Positions 24,802-34,584 of a stretch of DNA of 64,000 nt are shown here, piece after piece. The stretch's first letter is position 1. Every line of letters begins with the position of its first letter. A program made the translations under genes and the position numbers. A model generated the notes under the pieces. The model was not told the DNA's origin. It searched no databases and saw only the letters and a list, made by a program, of their open reading frames with translations. This DNA is from CAZADS01 sp964483985 (GTDB lineage: Bacteria; Pseudomonadota; Alphaproteobacteria; Thalassobaculales; Thalassobaculaceae): assembly GCA_964483985.1 (NCBI GenBank), contig CAZADS010000088.1, positions 1-64,000 on the forward strand. Reading direction: 5' to 3'.

Positions 24802-26100
24802 TCAGTCTAATCCCTTTGGACGAGGGCCGCCAGTAGCCCAATCTAATAATTCAACCGTATGCAAAACAGGCACACCTGCACTATCAGACAGCTGAGTAAT
24901 ACACCCTATATTTCCAGTAGCTACGATATCTGGATAGGTGTTTGCAATATTAAAAAGTTTCCTCTGCTTCAATCGATTAGCGATTTCAGGCTGCAATATA
25001 TTATAAGTGCCGGCTGACCCACAGCATAAGTGGCCTTCCGGTACTTCGGAAACCGAAAATCCCGCTTTTTTAAGAAGAATTTGCGGCGCATTTTTGATTT
25101 TCTGGCCATGTTGCATTGAGCAAGGAGAATGATAAGTTACCATTTCACCTAGTTGCAGAGTTGGCTTTTGTAAGCCTAATTCTAACATCAACTCTGCAAT
25201 ATCTAAGGTTTTTTTCGAAATATAATCTGCTTTCTCCGCATAAACGGGGTCATTGCGAAACATCCACGTATAATCTTTTAGTGTTGTTCCACAGCCTGAA
25301 GTATTCACGACCACTGCATCTAATCCACCGGTGGTAGCTTCTTTAATCCAGGCATCTATATTCGCCTTAGCTAAAACAAGACTCTGACGTTCTTTGCCCA
25401 TATGATGGGTCAATGCACCACAACATCCCATTCCATGTGTAATAACCACTTCGACTCCATGCCTATTGAGGAGTCGAACCGTCGCTTCGTTTATTTCAGG
25501 AGATAAAACTTTTTGAGCGCAACCGGTTAGAAGAGCCACTCTTGCTCGCGTTCGCCCCTTGGCCTTAAAAACTTGAGGACGATCCAATTGGCTTGGCGGC
25601 CAAATTTGATTTGGGACTAAATTTAATATTGATTGGAAACGGGAATCTAAAACTTTATTAATAATAGGTTTAAATGGTTTGATCATCCATGAAAGAAGGA
25701 TAGCAACGCGAAATAAATTAGGTCTAGGTAAAATAGAAGAGAGTAGAAACCGCATGAAACGGTCATATAATGACCGGACACCATTCTTTTCAATAAGTAC
25801 TCGAGCATAATCAATCAAATGCATGTAATGAACGCTGGACGGGCAAGTTGTCATGCAGGAAAGGCAACTGAGACAACGATCAAGATGTTTGATTACACCG
25901 CTAGAGGGAATGCGATCGTTTTCTAACATATCTTTTATTAAATATATTCGACCGCGCGGACTATCTAGTTCATCTCCCAGAAGAACAAATGTTGGGCACG
26001 TTGCGGTGCAAAGCCCACAGTGTACGCATGATCGAAGAATATTATCTGCCTCTTTGATTTTGGGATCAGCGAGTTGCAAGATTGAAAAATGTGTCTGCAT
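24802..26100 (-). CDS. glcF: GlcF, glycolate oxidase iron-sulfur subunit
   Basis: 432 residues. Two 4Fe-4S motifs are present: C25, C28, C31, C35 (CVHCGLCTATCP) and C76, C79, C82, C86 (CLSCLSCMTTCP). Two cysteine-rich CCG domains follow (GCCGALTHH and CCGSAGTYN). GlcF passes electrons from the flavin subunits GlcD and GlcE to the respiratory chain at the inner membrane. It starts 9 bp after glcE ends. The order glcD-glcE-glcF is standard, and no glcB, glcG or glcC regulator is adjacent. Confidence 0.95.
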   Translation of the reverse strand: MQTHFSILQLADPKIKEADNILRSCVHCGLCTATCPTFVLLGDELDSPRGRIYLIKDMLENDRIPSSGVIKHLDRCLSCLSCMTTCPSSVHYMHLIDYARVLIEKNGVRSLYDRFMRFLLSSILPRPNLFRVAILLSWMIKPFKPIINKVLDSRFQSILNLVPNQIWPPSQLDRPQVFKAKGRTRARVALLTGCAQKVLSPEINEATVRLLNRHGVEVVITHGMGCCGALTHHMGKERQSLVLAKANIDAWIKEATTGGLDAVVVNTSGCGTTLKDYTWMFRNDPVYAEKADYISKKTLDIAELMLELGLQKPTLQLGEMVTYHSPCSMQHGQKIKNAPQILLKKAGFSVSEVPEGHLCCGSAGTYNILQPEIANRLKQRKLFNIANTYPDIVATGNIGCITQLSDSAGVPVLHTVELLDWATGGPRPKGLD

Positions 26101-26109
26101 TTATAACCC

Positions 26110-27333
26110 CTACAGTCCCGCTATCATTCGTCCTGGATTAAGGATTCTTTTTGGATCAAAACTGTCCTTCACTCTCGCGGATAAAGCTGCGAGAGGTTTT
26201 GGCTGAGGGTGGAAAACAGGAACCGACGCGCGTATATCTGCCGATGCACGAATGAGAGTAGCGTGTCCGCCAAACTTAGCTATCGCTCTACGGACTTCTC
26301 GGTGCAAACCATCTCGGGAATTTGGCAAAGATATCCAAATCAACCCTCCTGACCAATCCAGAAATGTCTCCACATCATGACTCTGAGTTAAATGGTCTGT
26401 AATAAGATGGCCCTTACTAGGTGGAACAGAAATACGCCAAATCACTCTATCGCTAGGTTCTACCAAATAGGTAGCGTCTCTAATTTCTTCCCAAAAGGAT
26501 TTGGAATTATGCGTATGTAACTCTTCCCTATCTCCAAAATAGGCCAGTTCGTCTTTAAGATCCGAACTCCGTTGTTTAACGGAAGGTCCAAATCCCTCAA
26601 TGCGTAACGCCGTAACGGATTTATCGGCCCCAGACACAAGAGAGATATTGGATCGATTGATTAACTGTCTCGGTATATGTGCCGCACCCGAAACCTCTTG
26701 AGAGCTATTCATGGACGCTGCCATAGCTTGGGTGGCTGTTGCTTCGTCTAGCCCTAACACTAATATTGTGTATATTTTTTGTGGAGCAGGAACAACTTTA
26801 AAAGTTAATTCCGTCATGATTGCCAAGGTGCCAAAAGAACCTGTAATTAATTTTGATAAATCATATCCCGTAACGTTTTTGACCACGCGACCACCCGATT
26901 TGAAAGACTCGCCGCGACCAGATACAGCTTTGAATCCTAGTAAATGATCTCTAGCTGCCCCCAATTTTAACCGACGCGGGCCAGACAAATTACAAGCAAA
27001 TGCTCCGCCTATTGTACCTGTTTCAGAATTTACACCGTAAATCTTAGACAAGTTTATTGGTTCAAACGCCAACATTTGGTTATATTGTCTCAAAGTCGAT
27101 TCTATTAGTGAAATTTCCGTTCCTGGTTTAACTGACATAATTAGTTCATCTGGTTCGTAGGATTTAATACCGTTAAAACTCGAAACATCGATCGTATTTT
27201 GAAATTGAAATGGTCTACCAAAACCCTTTTTTGTTCCGGCACAAACAACCTCCAAGGGTGTTGCTTTGCTGATAGCCCATTGAACTGCTTCAACAACTTC
27301 ATCTTCTATTAATGGTTTGAAGTTTGAAGTCAT
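26110..27333 (-). CDS. glcE: GlcE, glycolate oxidase FAD-binding subunit
   Basis: 407 residues. The FAD-binding type-4 (PCMH) domain covers about the first 190 residues, with the signature ETGTIGGAFACNLSGPRR. The C-terminal part ends KRILNPGRM, as in GlcD-like proteins. GlcE pairs with GlcD and GlcF to oxidise glycolate to glyoxylate; related complexes also accept D-lactate. It follows glcD after 123 bp and precedes glcF by 9 bp. Confidence 0.93.
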   Translation of the reverse strand: MTSNFKPLIEDEVVEAVQWAISKATPLEVVCAGTKKGFGRPFQFQNTIDVSSFNGIKSYEPDELIMSVKPGTEISLIESTLRQYNQMLAFEPINLSKIYGVNSETGTIGGAFACNLSGPRRLKLGAARDHLLGFKAVSGRGESFKSGGRVVKNVTGYDLSKLITGSFGTLAIMTELTFKVVPAPQKIYTILVLGLDEATATQAMAASMNSSQEVSGAAHIPRQLINRSNISLVSGADKSVTALRIEGFGPSVKQRSSDLKDELAYFGDREELHTHNSKSFWEEIRDATYLVEPSDRVIWRISVPPSKGHLITDHLTQSHDVETFLDWSGGLIWISLPNSRDGLHREVRRAIAKFGGHATLIRASADIRASVPVFHPQPKPLAALSARVKDSFDPKRILNPGRMIAGL

Positions 27334-27456
27334 AAATAATGCTCCACCAAAAACTTCCTATTCTGTTTTGTGACACTGCAGCATCGGCCCTAAAATAAAC
27401 AAAACTAGTTTGCCAAATGACACTTATTCCGTCCTATTAGAACCAACTGAATAAAT

Positions 27457-28944
27457 TTAAAACCTTGGAATATCCGGGAAACTGATCTGCCCTTTATGTA
27501 CATGAATACGACCCAGTTCAGCGCACCGATGAAGATTGGGGAAGACCTTACCTGGATTTAACAGTCCTTTAGGATCAAAAGCACACTTAACCCTCTGTTG
27601 TTGATTTAAGTCGATATCCGTAAACATTACTCCCATTAAATCTCGTTTTTCAACACCAACTCCATGCTCTCCGGTAAGCACGCCACCTAGCTGGACACAG
27701 GCCTTCAATATGTCTGCTCCGAATGCTTCCGCAGCTTCTAATTGGCCTGGTTTATTTGCATCAAATAAAATAAGTGGATGCAAGTTACCATCACCTGCAT
27801 GGAATACATTAGCAACTCGCAAACCATGTTTGTCAGACATCATTTCAATTCGTTTTAAAATTTCTGGCAACATCTTTCTTGGAATGGTGCCATCCATACA
27901 CATGTAATCGGGTGAAATTCGGCCGACGGCTGGGAAGGCAGCCTTACGTCCGGCCCAAAAAGAATCGCGTTCCTCTTCATTTTGACTAACACGTAAGGAA
28001 GTAGCTCGATTTTTGTTAGCAATCTCTCTCACGCGGGAAATCAAATAGTCTACTTCAATTTCTGGGCCGTCCAATTCAACAATCAATAGCGCCGCCGCTT
28101 CCCTAGGGTACCCTGCCTGAACAAAGTCTTCAGCAGCATTAATCGCCGGGTTATCCATCATCTCCATACCTCCTGGAATAATCCCAGCTCCAATCACGTC
28201 TGCTACGCAAGAACCTGCATCGTCACTAGAGTTAAAACCCAGAAGTAATGCCCGGGCCGTTGATGGTTTTCTTAAAATTCTGACCGTGACTTCGGTCACT
28301 ATCCCCAACAATCCCTCTGATCCAGTCATCAAGCCCAAAAAATCATATCCACCCGCATCTAAATGTTTACCTCCAATTTTAATTATCTCTCCTTCAATCG
28401 TAACAATTTCAATGCCCAAAACATTATTTGTTGTAAGACCATATTTTAGACAGTGCACGCCGCCTGAATTCTCGGCGATATTACCTCCAATTGAACATGC
28501 AATCTGACTTGAGGGGTCCGGCGCATAGTAAAAGCCTTCGTGTTGAACCGCGTGAGTGATGCCTAGATTTGTGACTCCGGGCTGAGTAACAACTGCCCTA
28601 TTTGGAAAATCAATCTCTAAAATTCGATTAAACTTACCCATGCCAACTAAAATAGCATCAGCAAGCGGCAAAGCACCACCTGACAGTGATGTACCTGCGC
28701 CTCTCGGTACGACCTTTACACCTTCAGCATGACAATAACTTAATATTTCAGCAACTTGAGCCACCGTTTCTGGCAAAACAACTATCATTGGCATTTGCCG
28801 ATAAACGGACAGCGCGTCAGATTCATATGCCCGCATCTCATTCTCTTCGGCAATCAAACTTTCATCCGGGAGAATTCGACGCAACCGCTCTATGATCTCA
28901 GAACGCCGCCGTAGGATAGATTTATCCGGTTTGGGCATCAGCAT
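27457..28944 (-). CDS. glcD: GlcD, glycolate oxidase FAD-linked subunit
   Basis: 495 residues. The FAD-binding region has VPRGAGTSLSGGALPL and the flavin oxidase C-terminal domain has HAGDGNLHPLILFD, GGVLTGEHGVGVEK and DPKGLLNPGK. It is the catalytic subunit converting glycolate (and often D-lactate) to the 2-oxo acid. It is first in the glcDEF group. The 128 bp up to rpmJ presumably hold the promoter, though none is obvious. In a marine cell glycolate is a common phytoplankton exudate, which is context and not proof. Confidence 0.95.
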   Translation of the reverse strand: MLMPKPDKSILRRRSEIIERLRRILPDESLIAEENEMRAYESDALSVYRQMPMIVVLPETVAQVAEILSYCHAEGVKVVPRGAGTSLSGGALPLADAILVGMGKFNRILEIDFPNRAVVTQPGVTNLGITHAVQHEGFYYAPDPSSQIACSIGGNIAENSGGVHCLKYGLTTNNVLGIEIVTIEGEIIKIGGKHLDAGGYDFLGLMTGSEGLLGIVTEVTVRILRKPSTARALLLGFNSSDDAGSCVADVIGAGIIPGGMEMMDNPAINAAEDFVQAGYPREAAALLIVELDGPEIEVDYLISRVREIANKNRATSLRVSQNEEERDSFWAGRKAAFPAVGRISPDYMCMDGTIPRKMLPEILKRIEMMSDKHGLRVANVFHAGDGNLHPLILFDANKPGQLEAAEAFGADILKACVQLGGVLTGEHGVGVEKRDLMGVMFTDIDLNQQQRVKCAFDPKGLLNPGKVFPNLHRCAELGRIHVHKGQISFPDIPRF

Positions 28945-29072
28945 TATTTATACTCCAGCAATTACAACCAGCCTACCATTGTTCTGGCGATACCTTGTAC
29001 GCATGCTAGAATCTACCCACTGTTTGGGGCTTTATATATCAAGACGTATAAAAATTAAAAAGTAGACTAATT

Positions 29073-29198
29073 TTACCCTTGGCGAGCCTTGAATCGGGGA
29101 TTAACTTTATTAATTACATACACTCGCCCTTTTCTACGGACAACCCGACAATTTCGATCTCGATTTTTAAGCGTCTTAAGTGAATTTGCGACTTTCAT
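29073..29198 (-). CDS. rpmJ: Ribosomal protein bL36
   Basis: 41 codons giving the standard longer form of L36: MKVANSLKTLKNRDRN start, a single cysteine (NCRVVRRKGR) and ending RFKARQG. With only one cysteine it is the zinc-free C-minus type. It is a 50S subunit protein. The AGGA site lies eight bases upstream of the ATG and a strong promoter at 29241-29269 precedes it. It is monocistronic or reads on toward glcD. Confidence 0.95.
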   Translation of the reverse strand: MKVANSLKTLKNRDRNCRVVRRKGRVYVINKVNPRFKARQG

Positions 29199-29240
29199 AC
29201 TTGACATCCTGCTTAATTTAGCTCCCGCAAAAGACGGCGG

Positions 29241-29269
29241 ACCATAGTAAGACGTGTTTATCTTGTCAA
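29241..29269 (-). promoter_or_regulatory. Sigma-70-type promoter for rpmJ
   Basis: On the minus strand a perfect TTGACA (29269-29264) is followed after 17 bases by TATGGT (29246-29241, four of six consensus positions). Transcription would begin near 29233 and give a leader of about 35 bases before rpmJ. Position and spacing support it; it is not experimentally known. Confidence 0.55.
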
Positions 29270-29375
29270 CCTCTCGAAATAACGGTTAATAAACTAATAA
29301 CACCATTTAATAAACTTTTTATGCATGCAGCTAGTAGTAACCCTCTTTTTATCAATCTAACAGGATGCTTTGCGT

Positions 29376-30269
29376 ATGAACATTAATGCACCTCGAGATC
29401 AACATAAAAAGGGGTTATTACTTGGGTTATTAGGCGTACTCCTCCTGTCCCCCGACACACTAATCATTCGCCTTGTTGATACTGACCCATGGACATTTAT
29501 AGCTTGGCGGGGAGCGTTAATGGCTATTGGCATGACCGCTATACTGATTACTAGATTCGGACTTCAAATTGTCGATAAAACCTTAGCGATTGGTTGGAAT
29601 GGTCTTCTGATCGCTTTCAATTTTTCTTTTATGAACGTTTTTTTTCAACTTTCAGTTCAATCAACATCTGTAGCGAACACACTCGTTATCGTGGCGACTG
29701 CACCTTTATTTGCAGCATTGATGTCAGTTTTATTCTTAAAAGAAACAGTTCGTACGAGAACATGGATAGCCATTATTGCCAGCCTCCTCGGAGTGGCTAT
29801 CGTATTTAGTGGTCGTCTAGAAAACGCAGACTTGTTGGGTAATTTATTCGCTTTGATTGTATCCATAGGATTGGGCCTGCATTTTGTTTTAGTCCGATTA
29901 GCCAGACCCATTGACATGGCTCCTGCAATCGGTATCGCTAGTATCTTTACTTGTTTAATTGGTTTATTTATTGCTGCAGATTTATATCTGCAGCCGATTC
30001 AATTCGGTTATCTAACGATTTTAGGTATTATTCTATTGCCAGCCTCATTTATTTTTCTCACCCAAGCTCCCCAATTTATTCCTGCCGCCGAAGTTAGCCT
30101 TATTTTACTTCTGGAGACTCTGTTGGGTCCATTATGGGTTTGGTTAGTAATCACAGAGGAGCCTCCTACGAACACCCTAGTTGGGGGCATGGTAATTATT
30201 GCCGCGTTAGCAATTCACGCAATTCTGGGTTTAAAAACACCGAATCGCTTTACGAAAAATATTGAATAA
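29376..30269 (+). CDS. EamA/DMT-family transporter
   Basis: About 297 residues with ten transmembrane segments arranged as two EamA repeats (one ending near ALMSVLFLKETV, the second ending near LGPLWVWLVITEEPP). DMT transporters export metabolites or amino acids; substrate unknown. ATG at 29376 is preferred; a TTG at 29370 is in frame and closer to AGGA. The next gene begins about 20-40 bp downstream, so a two-gene transcript with the amidohydrolase is likely. Confidence 0.9.
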   Translation: MNINAPRDQHKKGLLLGLLGVLLLSPDTLIIRLVDTDPWTFIAWRGALMAIGMTAILITRFGLQIVDKTLAIGWNGLLIAFNFSFMNVFFQLSVQSTSVANTLVIVATAPLFAALMSVLFLKETVRTRTWIAIIASLLGVAIVFSGRLENADLLGNLFALIVSIGLGLHFVLVRLARPIDMAPAIGIASIFTCLIGLFIAADLYLQPIQFGYLTILGIILLPASFIFLTQAPQFIPAAEVSLILLLETLLGPLWVWLVITEEPPTNTLVGGMVIIAALAIHAILGLKTPNRFTKNIE

Positions 30270-30310
30270 TTAGAGTACGTTAAACACCGATGCGATTTGC
30301 GGGGCTGGAA

Positions 30311-31222
30311 ATGACCAATATAAAAATTGTGGACGCTCATCACCACTTCTGGGACCTAGATAAAAACTATTACCCATGGTTATCGGACCATCACGAAGAA
30401 AACTTTTTCCTAGGCGATTATTCTACCTTGAAGAAAAATTATTTACCCAATGACTATCGCAAGGATTCAAGCGATTTCGAAATCGTAGCGACCGTCCATG
30501 TAGAAGCGGAGTGGGATAGAAGCCAGCAGGTCGCGGAAACAGCTTGGTTACATCATTTAAATGCTAAAACCGGCCTGCCAAATGCGATAGTCGGCCACGT
30601 TTGGTTAGCAAATGATAATTGTGAGAAAATATTAAACGACCACAAAAAATACCCTCTGTTTCGTGGCGTTCGTTCAAAACCAGTGACTGCTCTCACCCCC
30701 GATAGTATGGAACCAGGCTTGTCTGGAAGCATGCAGGATCCTGCCTGGCGTCGAGGATTTCAAATCCTCAATAATTTAGGGCTTACTTACGATTTGAGAG
30801 TGCCATACTGGCATCTCTATGAAGCTGCAGAAGTTGTTAGTAAACATCCTAATATGCCAGTCGTATTGAACCATACGGGCTTTCCATGGGATCGCAGTGA
30901 AATTGGTCTTTCCGACTGGCGAAAAGCCATGAAGACTATTGCAGAATGCTCAAACGTTTCGGTGAAAATTTCAGAACTGGGTCTCAAAAATGCTCCATGG
31001 ACAATTGATAGTAATAAAGGTGTGGTTTTAGAAGCACTAGAGATTTTTGGAATTCAACGCTGTATGTGGGCATCAAATTTTCCTGTCGCCCGACTTCGAG
31101 TTAGTTATAGTGATCAAATCGACGGAATGCTGGAAATATTAAAAGACCTTAGATCAGATGAATTGGATCAAATTTTCCGAATTAATGCCGAAAATTTTTA
31201 CAACATAAAACTTAAATCATAA
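30311..31222 (+). CDS. Amidohydrolase-family lactonase-like protein
   Basis: 303 residues from the ATG at 30311, which has GGGG upstream; an in-frame ATG at 30290 is the alternative. The HxH metal motif is VDAHHHFWD at the start, and later VVLNHTGFP and WASNFPV fit the amidohydrolase 2 family (L-fucono-lactonase and 2-pyrone-4,6-dicarboxylate lactonase relatives). These hydrolyse lactones of sugar acids or pyrones in the cytosol. The terminal metal-binding aspartate seen in some members is asparagine here (SNFP), as in many relatives. Substrate unknown. Confidence 0.87.
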   Translation: MTNIKIVDAHHHFWDLDKNYYPWLSDHHEENFFLGDYSTLKKNYLPNDYRKDSSDFEIVATVHVEAEWDRSQQVAETAWLHHLNAKTGLPNAIVGHVWLANDNCEKILNDHKKYPLFRGVRSKPVTALTPDSMEPGLSGSMQDPAWRRGFQILNNLGLTYDLRVPYWHLYEAAEVVSKHPNMPVVLNHTGFPWDRSEIGLSDWRKAMKTIAECSNVSVKISELGLKNAPWTIDSNKGVVLEALEIFGIQRCMWASNFPVARLRVSYSDQIDGMLEILKDLRSDELDQIFRINAENFYNIKLKS

Positions 31223-31269
31223 CAATGCTAATCTCAAAACCAACCACAATTAAAGGCCCAACTAGCTTT

Positions 31270-31704
31270 TTATTTCACTGCTATTGAAACTACATGAAGT
31301 ATTAATGCATAACGAACCGTCTTTCCAATTGAGACTAAAAAGACAAATATTAAAAATGGCACACGTAGTAGACCAGCTATCAGTGTCAGTGGGTCACCTA
31401 TAATAGGCAACCAGGCTAATAAAAGTGACCAAACTCCAAAACGATTGAACCACACTGACGCTCTATCCAAAACGAGCACGTTACCGGGGAACCATTTATG
31501 GTGTCGAAACTGCCAAAGATAACGACCTAGCATCCAATTGATTACTGACCCTAAAATATTCCCCAAACTTGCGTATATTAGAAGCAATAGTCTATCGACA
31601 TTGCCTATCTGGCTTGCACTTAAAATCAAAAATTCCGATGCCATAGGTATTATAGTGGCAGAAAAAAAAGCCGCCCAAAAAATAGATATATATTCGATAG
31701 TCAA
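31270..31704 (-). CDS. YqaA/DedA-family inner-membrane protein
   Basis: 144 residues from TTG at 31704; the frame is open to a TTG at 31737. The TTG at 31704 is preferred because it begins TIEYISIFWAAFFSATIIP, matching the usual start of short YqaA proteins. Four hydrophobic segments are seen, with the conserved SLGNILGSVINWMLGRY and LLAWLPIIGDPLTLIAGLLRV. The DedA/SNARE-associated superfamily includes proteins acting in lipid transport and membrane homeostasis, but YqaA function is unknown. Convergent with the amidohydrolase gene. Confidence 0.8.
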   Translation of the reverse strand: MTIEYISIFWAAFFSATIIPMASEFLILSASQIGNVDRLLLLIYASLGNILGSVINWMLGRYLWQFRHHKWFPGNVLVLDRASVWFNRFGVWSLLLAWLPIIGDPLTLIAGLLRVPFLIFVFLVSIGKTVRYALILHVVSIAVK

Positions 31705-31934
31705 CTTAAATAACCTAAAACTTGTTCGAGAGACCAAAGTGATTTAATGCATCAAATTGCAGCCATTTAATTGATATTACCAAATGTTTAAAAATAGATT
31801 TATACAAATAAGATTACGAATTTCCACAAAATTGCGAAATTATTTTCTACGCCAGCGTCTTTTTTCTTCAACCATTTGAAAATTATAGGTAACCTAAAAA
31901 ATATCGGAATAAATCTGCCTTTTGGGGTCTTATT

Positions 31935-32681
31935 ATGAATTCCAATCTTAAGCAACATCGGATTGATTTGGCTTGTGCTTTGCGTTGGGCGGCGCGCCTT
32001 AACCTTCACGAAGGAGTGGATAACCATTTCTCTGTAGCTGTCCCCGATAACGATGGTGTGATGCGAGGCAATCGATTTTTAATTAATCCCTATGGGTGGC
32101 ACTGGTCCGAAATTACCGCATCCTCCCTTGTACTATGTGATGACGAGGGTAATGTCCTAGAAGGGAAAAATTTTGTCGAAGATACGGCATTTTACATTCA
32201 CAGCCGAATACATTTAGGTGCCCCCCATGCAACGTGTGTGCTCCATACCCACATGCCTTATGCGACCTCTATCACGTTAATCGAAGGTGGCCGTCTCGAA
32301 ATGATAGAACAAAATGCGCTGCTTTTTGATGGTAGGATCGCATACGATGACCAATATGAGGGGTTAGCTCTCGATGAAGATGAAGGTAACCGATTATCCA
32401 GAAAAATTGGTAATAATTCTATTTTATTTATGGCGAGCCATGGAGTAGTTGTTGCCGGACCCACAATAGCAGATGCCTTTAACGATCTGTACTATTTAGA
32501 ACGCGCTGCTATGTTTCAAGTCTTGGCCCGATCTCAAGGAGGAAAACTCCGTAATATTTCAGACCGAGTACGGGAAGCAACACGACAGCAAGTATCAAAA
32601 GAAGCACCCAAAATTGCTGAGAGACATTTTTCAGCACTCCGACGGGTGCTAGACAACACAGAGCCAGGATATAGGCATTAA
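31935..32681 (+). CDS. Class II aldolase/adducin-family protein
   Basis: 248 residues. Metal-binding histidines are H104 and H106 in LHTHMPYAT and H169 in ASHGVVVAG; the phosphate and substrate loop is GVDNHFSVAVP. E82 in FVEDT is the likely catalytic acid position. The family includes fuculose- and ribulose-phosphate aldolases and decarboxylases; this bacterial branch without a known substrate is often annotated only by fold. It stands alone on the plus strand and converges with the TPP-enzyme gene with 18 bp between stops. Confidence 0.88.
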   Translation: MNSNLKQHRIDLACALRWAARLNLHEGVDNHFSVAVPDNDGVMRGNRFLINPYGWHWSEITASSLVLCDDEGNVLEGKNFVEDTAFYIHSRIHLGAPHATCVLHTHMPYATSITLIEGGRLEMIEQNALLFDGRIAYDDQYEGLALDEDEGNRLSRKIGNNSILFMASHGVVVAGPTIADAFNDLYYLERAAMFQVLARSQGGKLRNISDRVREATRQQVSKEAPKIAERHFSALRRVLDNTEPGYRH

Positions 32682-32699
32682 ACTAAATAAGACATCATT

Positions 32700-34244
32700 C
32701 TATAACATAGCTTCTATCACGTGAGGTCCAGGGTTATAAACAGCTCGGGCAAATTGATCGTTAAATTCTTCAGCCGTTGTAGCTCTACTTGCCTGAACTC
32801 CCATGCCCTTTGCTAACAGCCTCCAATCTATATCCGGCCTGCCAATCTCGAGCATATCAAGTGCTTTACGACCAGGGTTCTTAGCACCCACTTGGGCTAG
32901 TTCGCCCTTCAAAATCGCATAAGAGCGATTATTAAAAATGATATTTACTACATCACATCCCTCCCGAGCTTGAGTCCAAAGTGCCTGTAAGGTATACATC
33001 CCTGATCCATCTCCTTCAGTGCAAATTATCTTTCGATCGGGAGAAGCGATCGCAGCACCTGTCGCATACGGTAACCCCAGCCCAATAGATCCACCCGTCA
33101 GGGCCAACCAATCATGAGGCTCCGCCCCCTGAGTATAAGGCATAAAACCCCGCCCAGACGTTACTGACTCGTCCGCAATAATCGCGTTCTCAGGCATTAA
33201 ACGACCTATCGCACAAGCTATTGATTCGGAGGAAAGGGGGCCTTGCATGAGAGTAGGCTTTTTAAAAGGTTGTAATTTTGGAAGGATATTTTCTGCATCC
33301 AACTCCGCGACTAAGGCCTGAAGGACTTCTAAATGATCGTCATTTATATCGGCAAGATGATGGACTTTGCAGCTATCTGGGATGAGAATACTGGGTTTAT
33401 TAGGATATGCAAAAAAAGCAACCGGCGTCTTGGTCCCCAAAAGGATAATATTTTTTACTTTTTCCAGCTGTTTTAGCGCAATGTTAATCGGATATTGGAT
33501 ACGTTCGATGGCAACCCGACCAGCTCCTCTCTGCCACCGACCGTTAGATGTCATACAAGATAGTCGGCATCCTGTCTTAGCTTGAATTTTTCCCGCTAGT
33601 GCCAAAGTGTCTTCGCGAAGGGCCCTACCCGTCATATGAATCAGAGTTTCTTCACCAGCCGCCAATACACCAGCGATTTTACTAATAATATCACTGGAAA
33701 CTGATGAGCCAGATTGTATAGGTATTGGTTCCGAATCAGAAATTGCGTCATCCCAAGCAGTATTAGCAGGCAGAATTAAAGTCGCTATCTTTCCAGCCCC
33801 AGTTCGTGAGAAAGCCACAGCCTCAGCTCCATCACGGGCTACATCCTTAGAGGTTTTAGACGTTCTAACCCAGTCAGATACCGGGCGCGCAATGGCTTCG
33901 ATATCAGACGTCAACGGGGCGTCATACTTTATATGATAAGTTGCATGCTCCCCAACAATATTGACTACGGGGCTAAACGCTTTTTTCGCATTATGAAGAT
34001 TGGCCAGCCCGTTACCAAGACCAGGGCCCAAATGTAATAGTGTTGAAGCTGGTTTATTAGCCATTCTAGCGTAACCATCTGCCATTCCCGTAACCACACC
34101 TTCGAACAAACCTAAAACGCACCGCATGCCATCCACGTAATCAAGGGCAGCTACGAAATGCATTTCCGAAGTCCCAGGATTTGAAAAACATACTTCAACC
34201 CCAGATTTTACTAATGTCCTAACTAAAGACTCGGCACCATTCAT
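32700..34244 (-). CDS. Thiamine pyrophosphate-dependent enzyme (acetolactate synthase large-subunit-like)
   Basis: 514 residues from ATG at 34244 with GAGG eight bases upstream; an in-frame start 16 codons earlier is less likely. N-terminal pyrimidine-binding domain with SNPGTSEMHF and catalytic glutamate E48 in LGLFEGVVTGMADGYARM; C-terminal TPP motif GDGSGMYTLQALWTQ...FNN. No regulatory subunit gene is nearby and the length is short of true IlvB, so a decarboxylase or carboligase of the benzoylformate decarboxylase type is more likely. Substrate unknown. Confidence 0.88.
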   Translation of the reverse strand: MNGAESLVRTLVKSGVEVCFSNPGTSEMHFVAALDYVDGMRCVLGLFEGVVTGMADGYARMANKPASTLLHLGPGLGNGLANLHNAKKAFSPVVNIVGEHATYHIKYDAPLTSDIEAIARPVSDWVRTSKTSKDVARDGAEAVAFSRTGAGKIATLILPANTAWDDAISDSEPIPIQSGSSVSSDIISKIAGVLAAGEETLIHMTGRALREDTLALAGKIQAKTGCRLSCMTSNGRWQRGAGRVAIERIQYPINIALKQLEKVKNIILLGTKTPVAFFAYPNKPSILIPDSCKVHHLADINDDHLEVLQALVAELDAENILPKLQPFKKPTLMQGPLSSESIACAIGRLMPENAIIADESVTSGRGFMPYTQGAEPHDWLALTGGSIGLGLPYATGAAIASPDRKIICTEGDGSGMYTLQALWTQAREGCDVVNIIFNNRSYAILKGELAQVGAKNPGRKALDMLEIGRPDIDWRLLAKGMGVQASRATTAEEFNDQFARAVYNPGPHVIEAML

Positions 34245-34584
34245 TAAATTAACCTCAGTAATAATAAAAAGAAAAAGATGATGGCCAACCACATCTCCCT
34301 TTGCAAGATTAGGATATACTTTTGGCCTGTATCTAGTTGACTAAAAATTCAATTTCCATTTAGTTCTATTGATATTAATTCCAATTTTGTTGCTGGCTCG
34401 CCTTCGGCCTTTTCATCGACTGGCCAAAGAACTAGGCTGGCTAATTTAAGATCGATATCCCAATTCAAAAACCCTATAACACCACTTCCTTAACAAACAC
34501 GCGAGCGTATTTGGAAAAAACTTGATATAAGCTATATTACAATGCTGATAATCTGCCATAACCCGAAAGTAGATACTAATTAAC
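34245..34584. other. Intergenic region with one short protein-like frame
   Basis: Between the TPP enzyme and the gene at 34585. A minus-strand frame at 34349-34489 stays open for 47 codons and reads like protein (WDIDLKLASLVLWPVDEK, then LELISIELNGN); its only start is TTG at 34468, giving 39 residues. It might be a gene remnant. A TTGGAA/TATATT pair near 34514-34541 could be the promoter of the plus-strand gene. Nothing else is seen. Confidence 0.35.
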
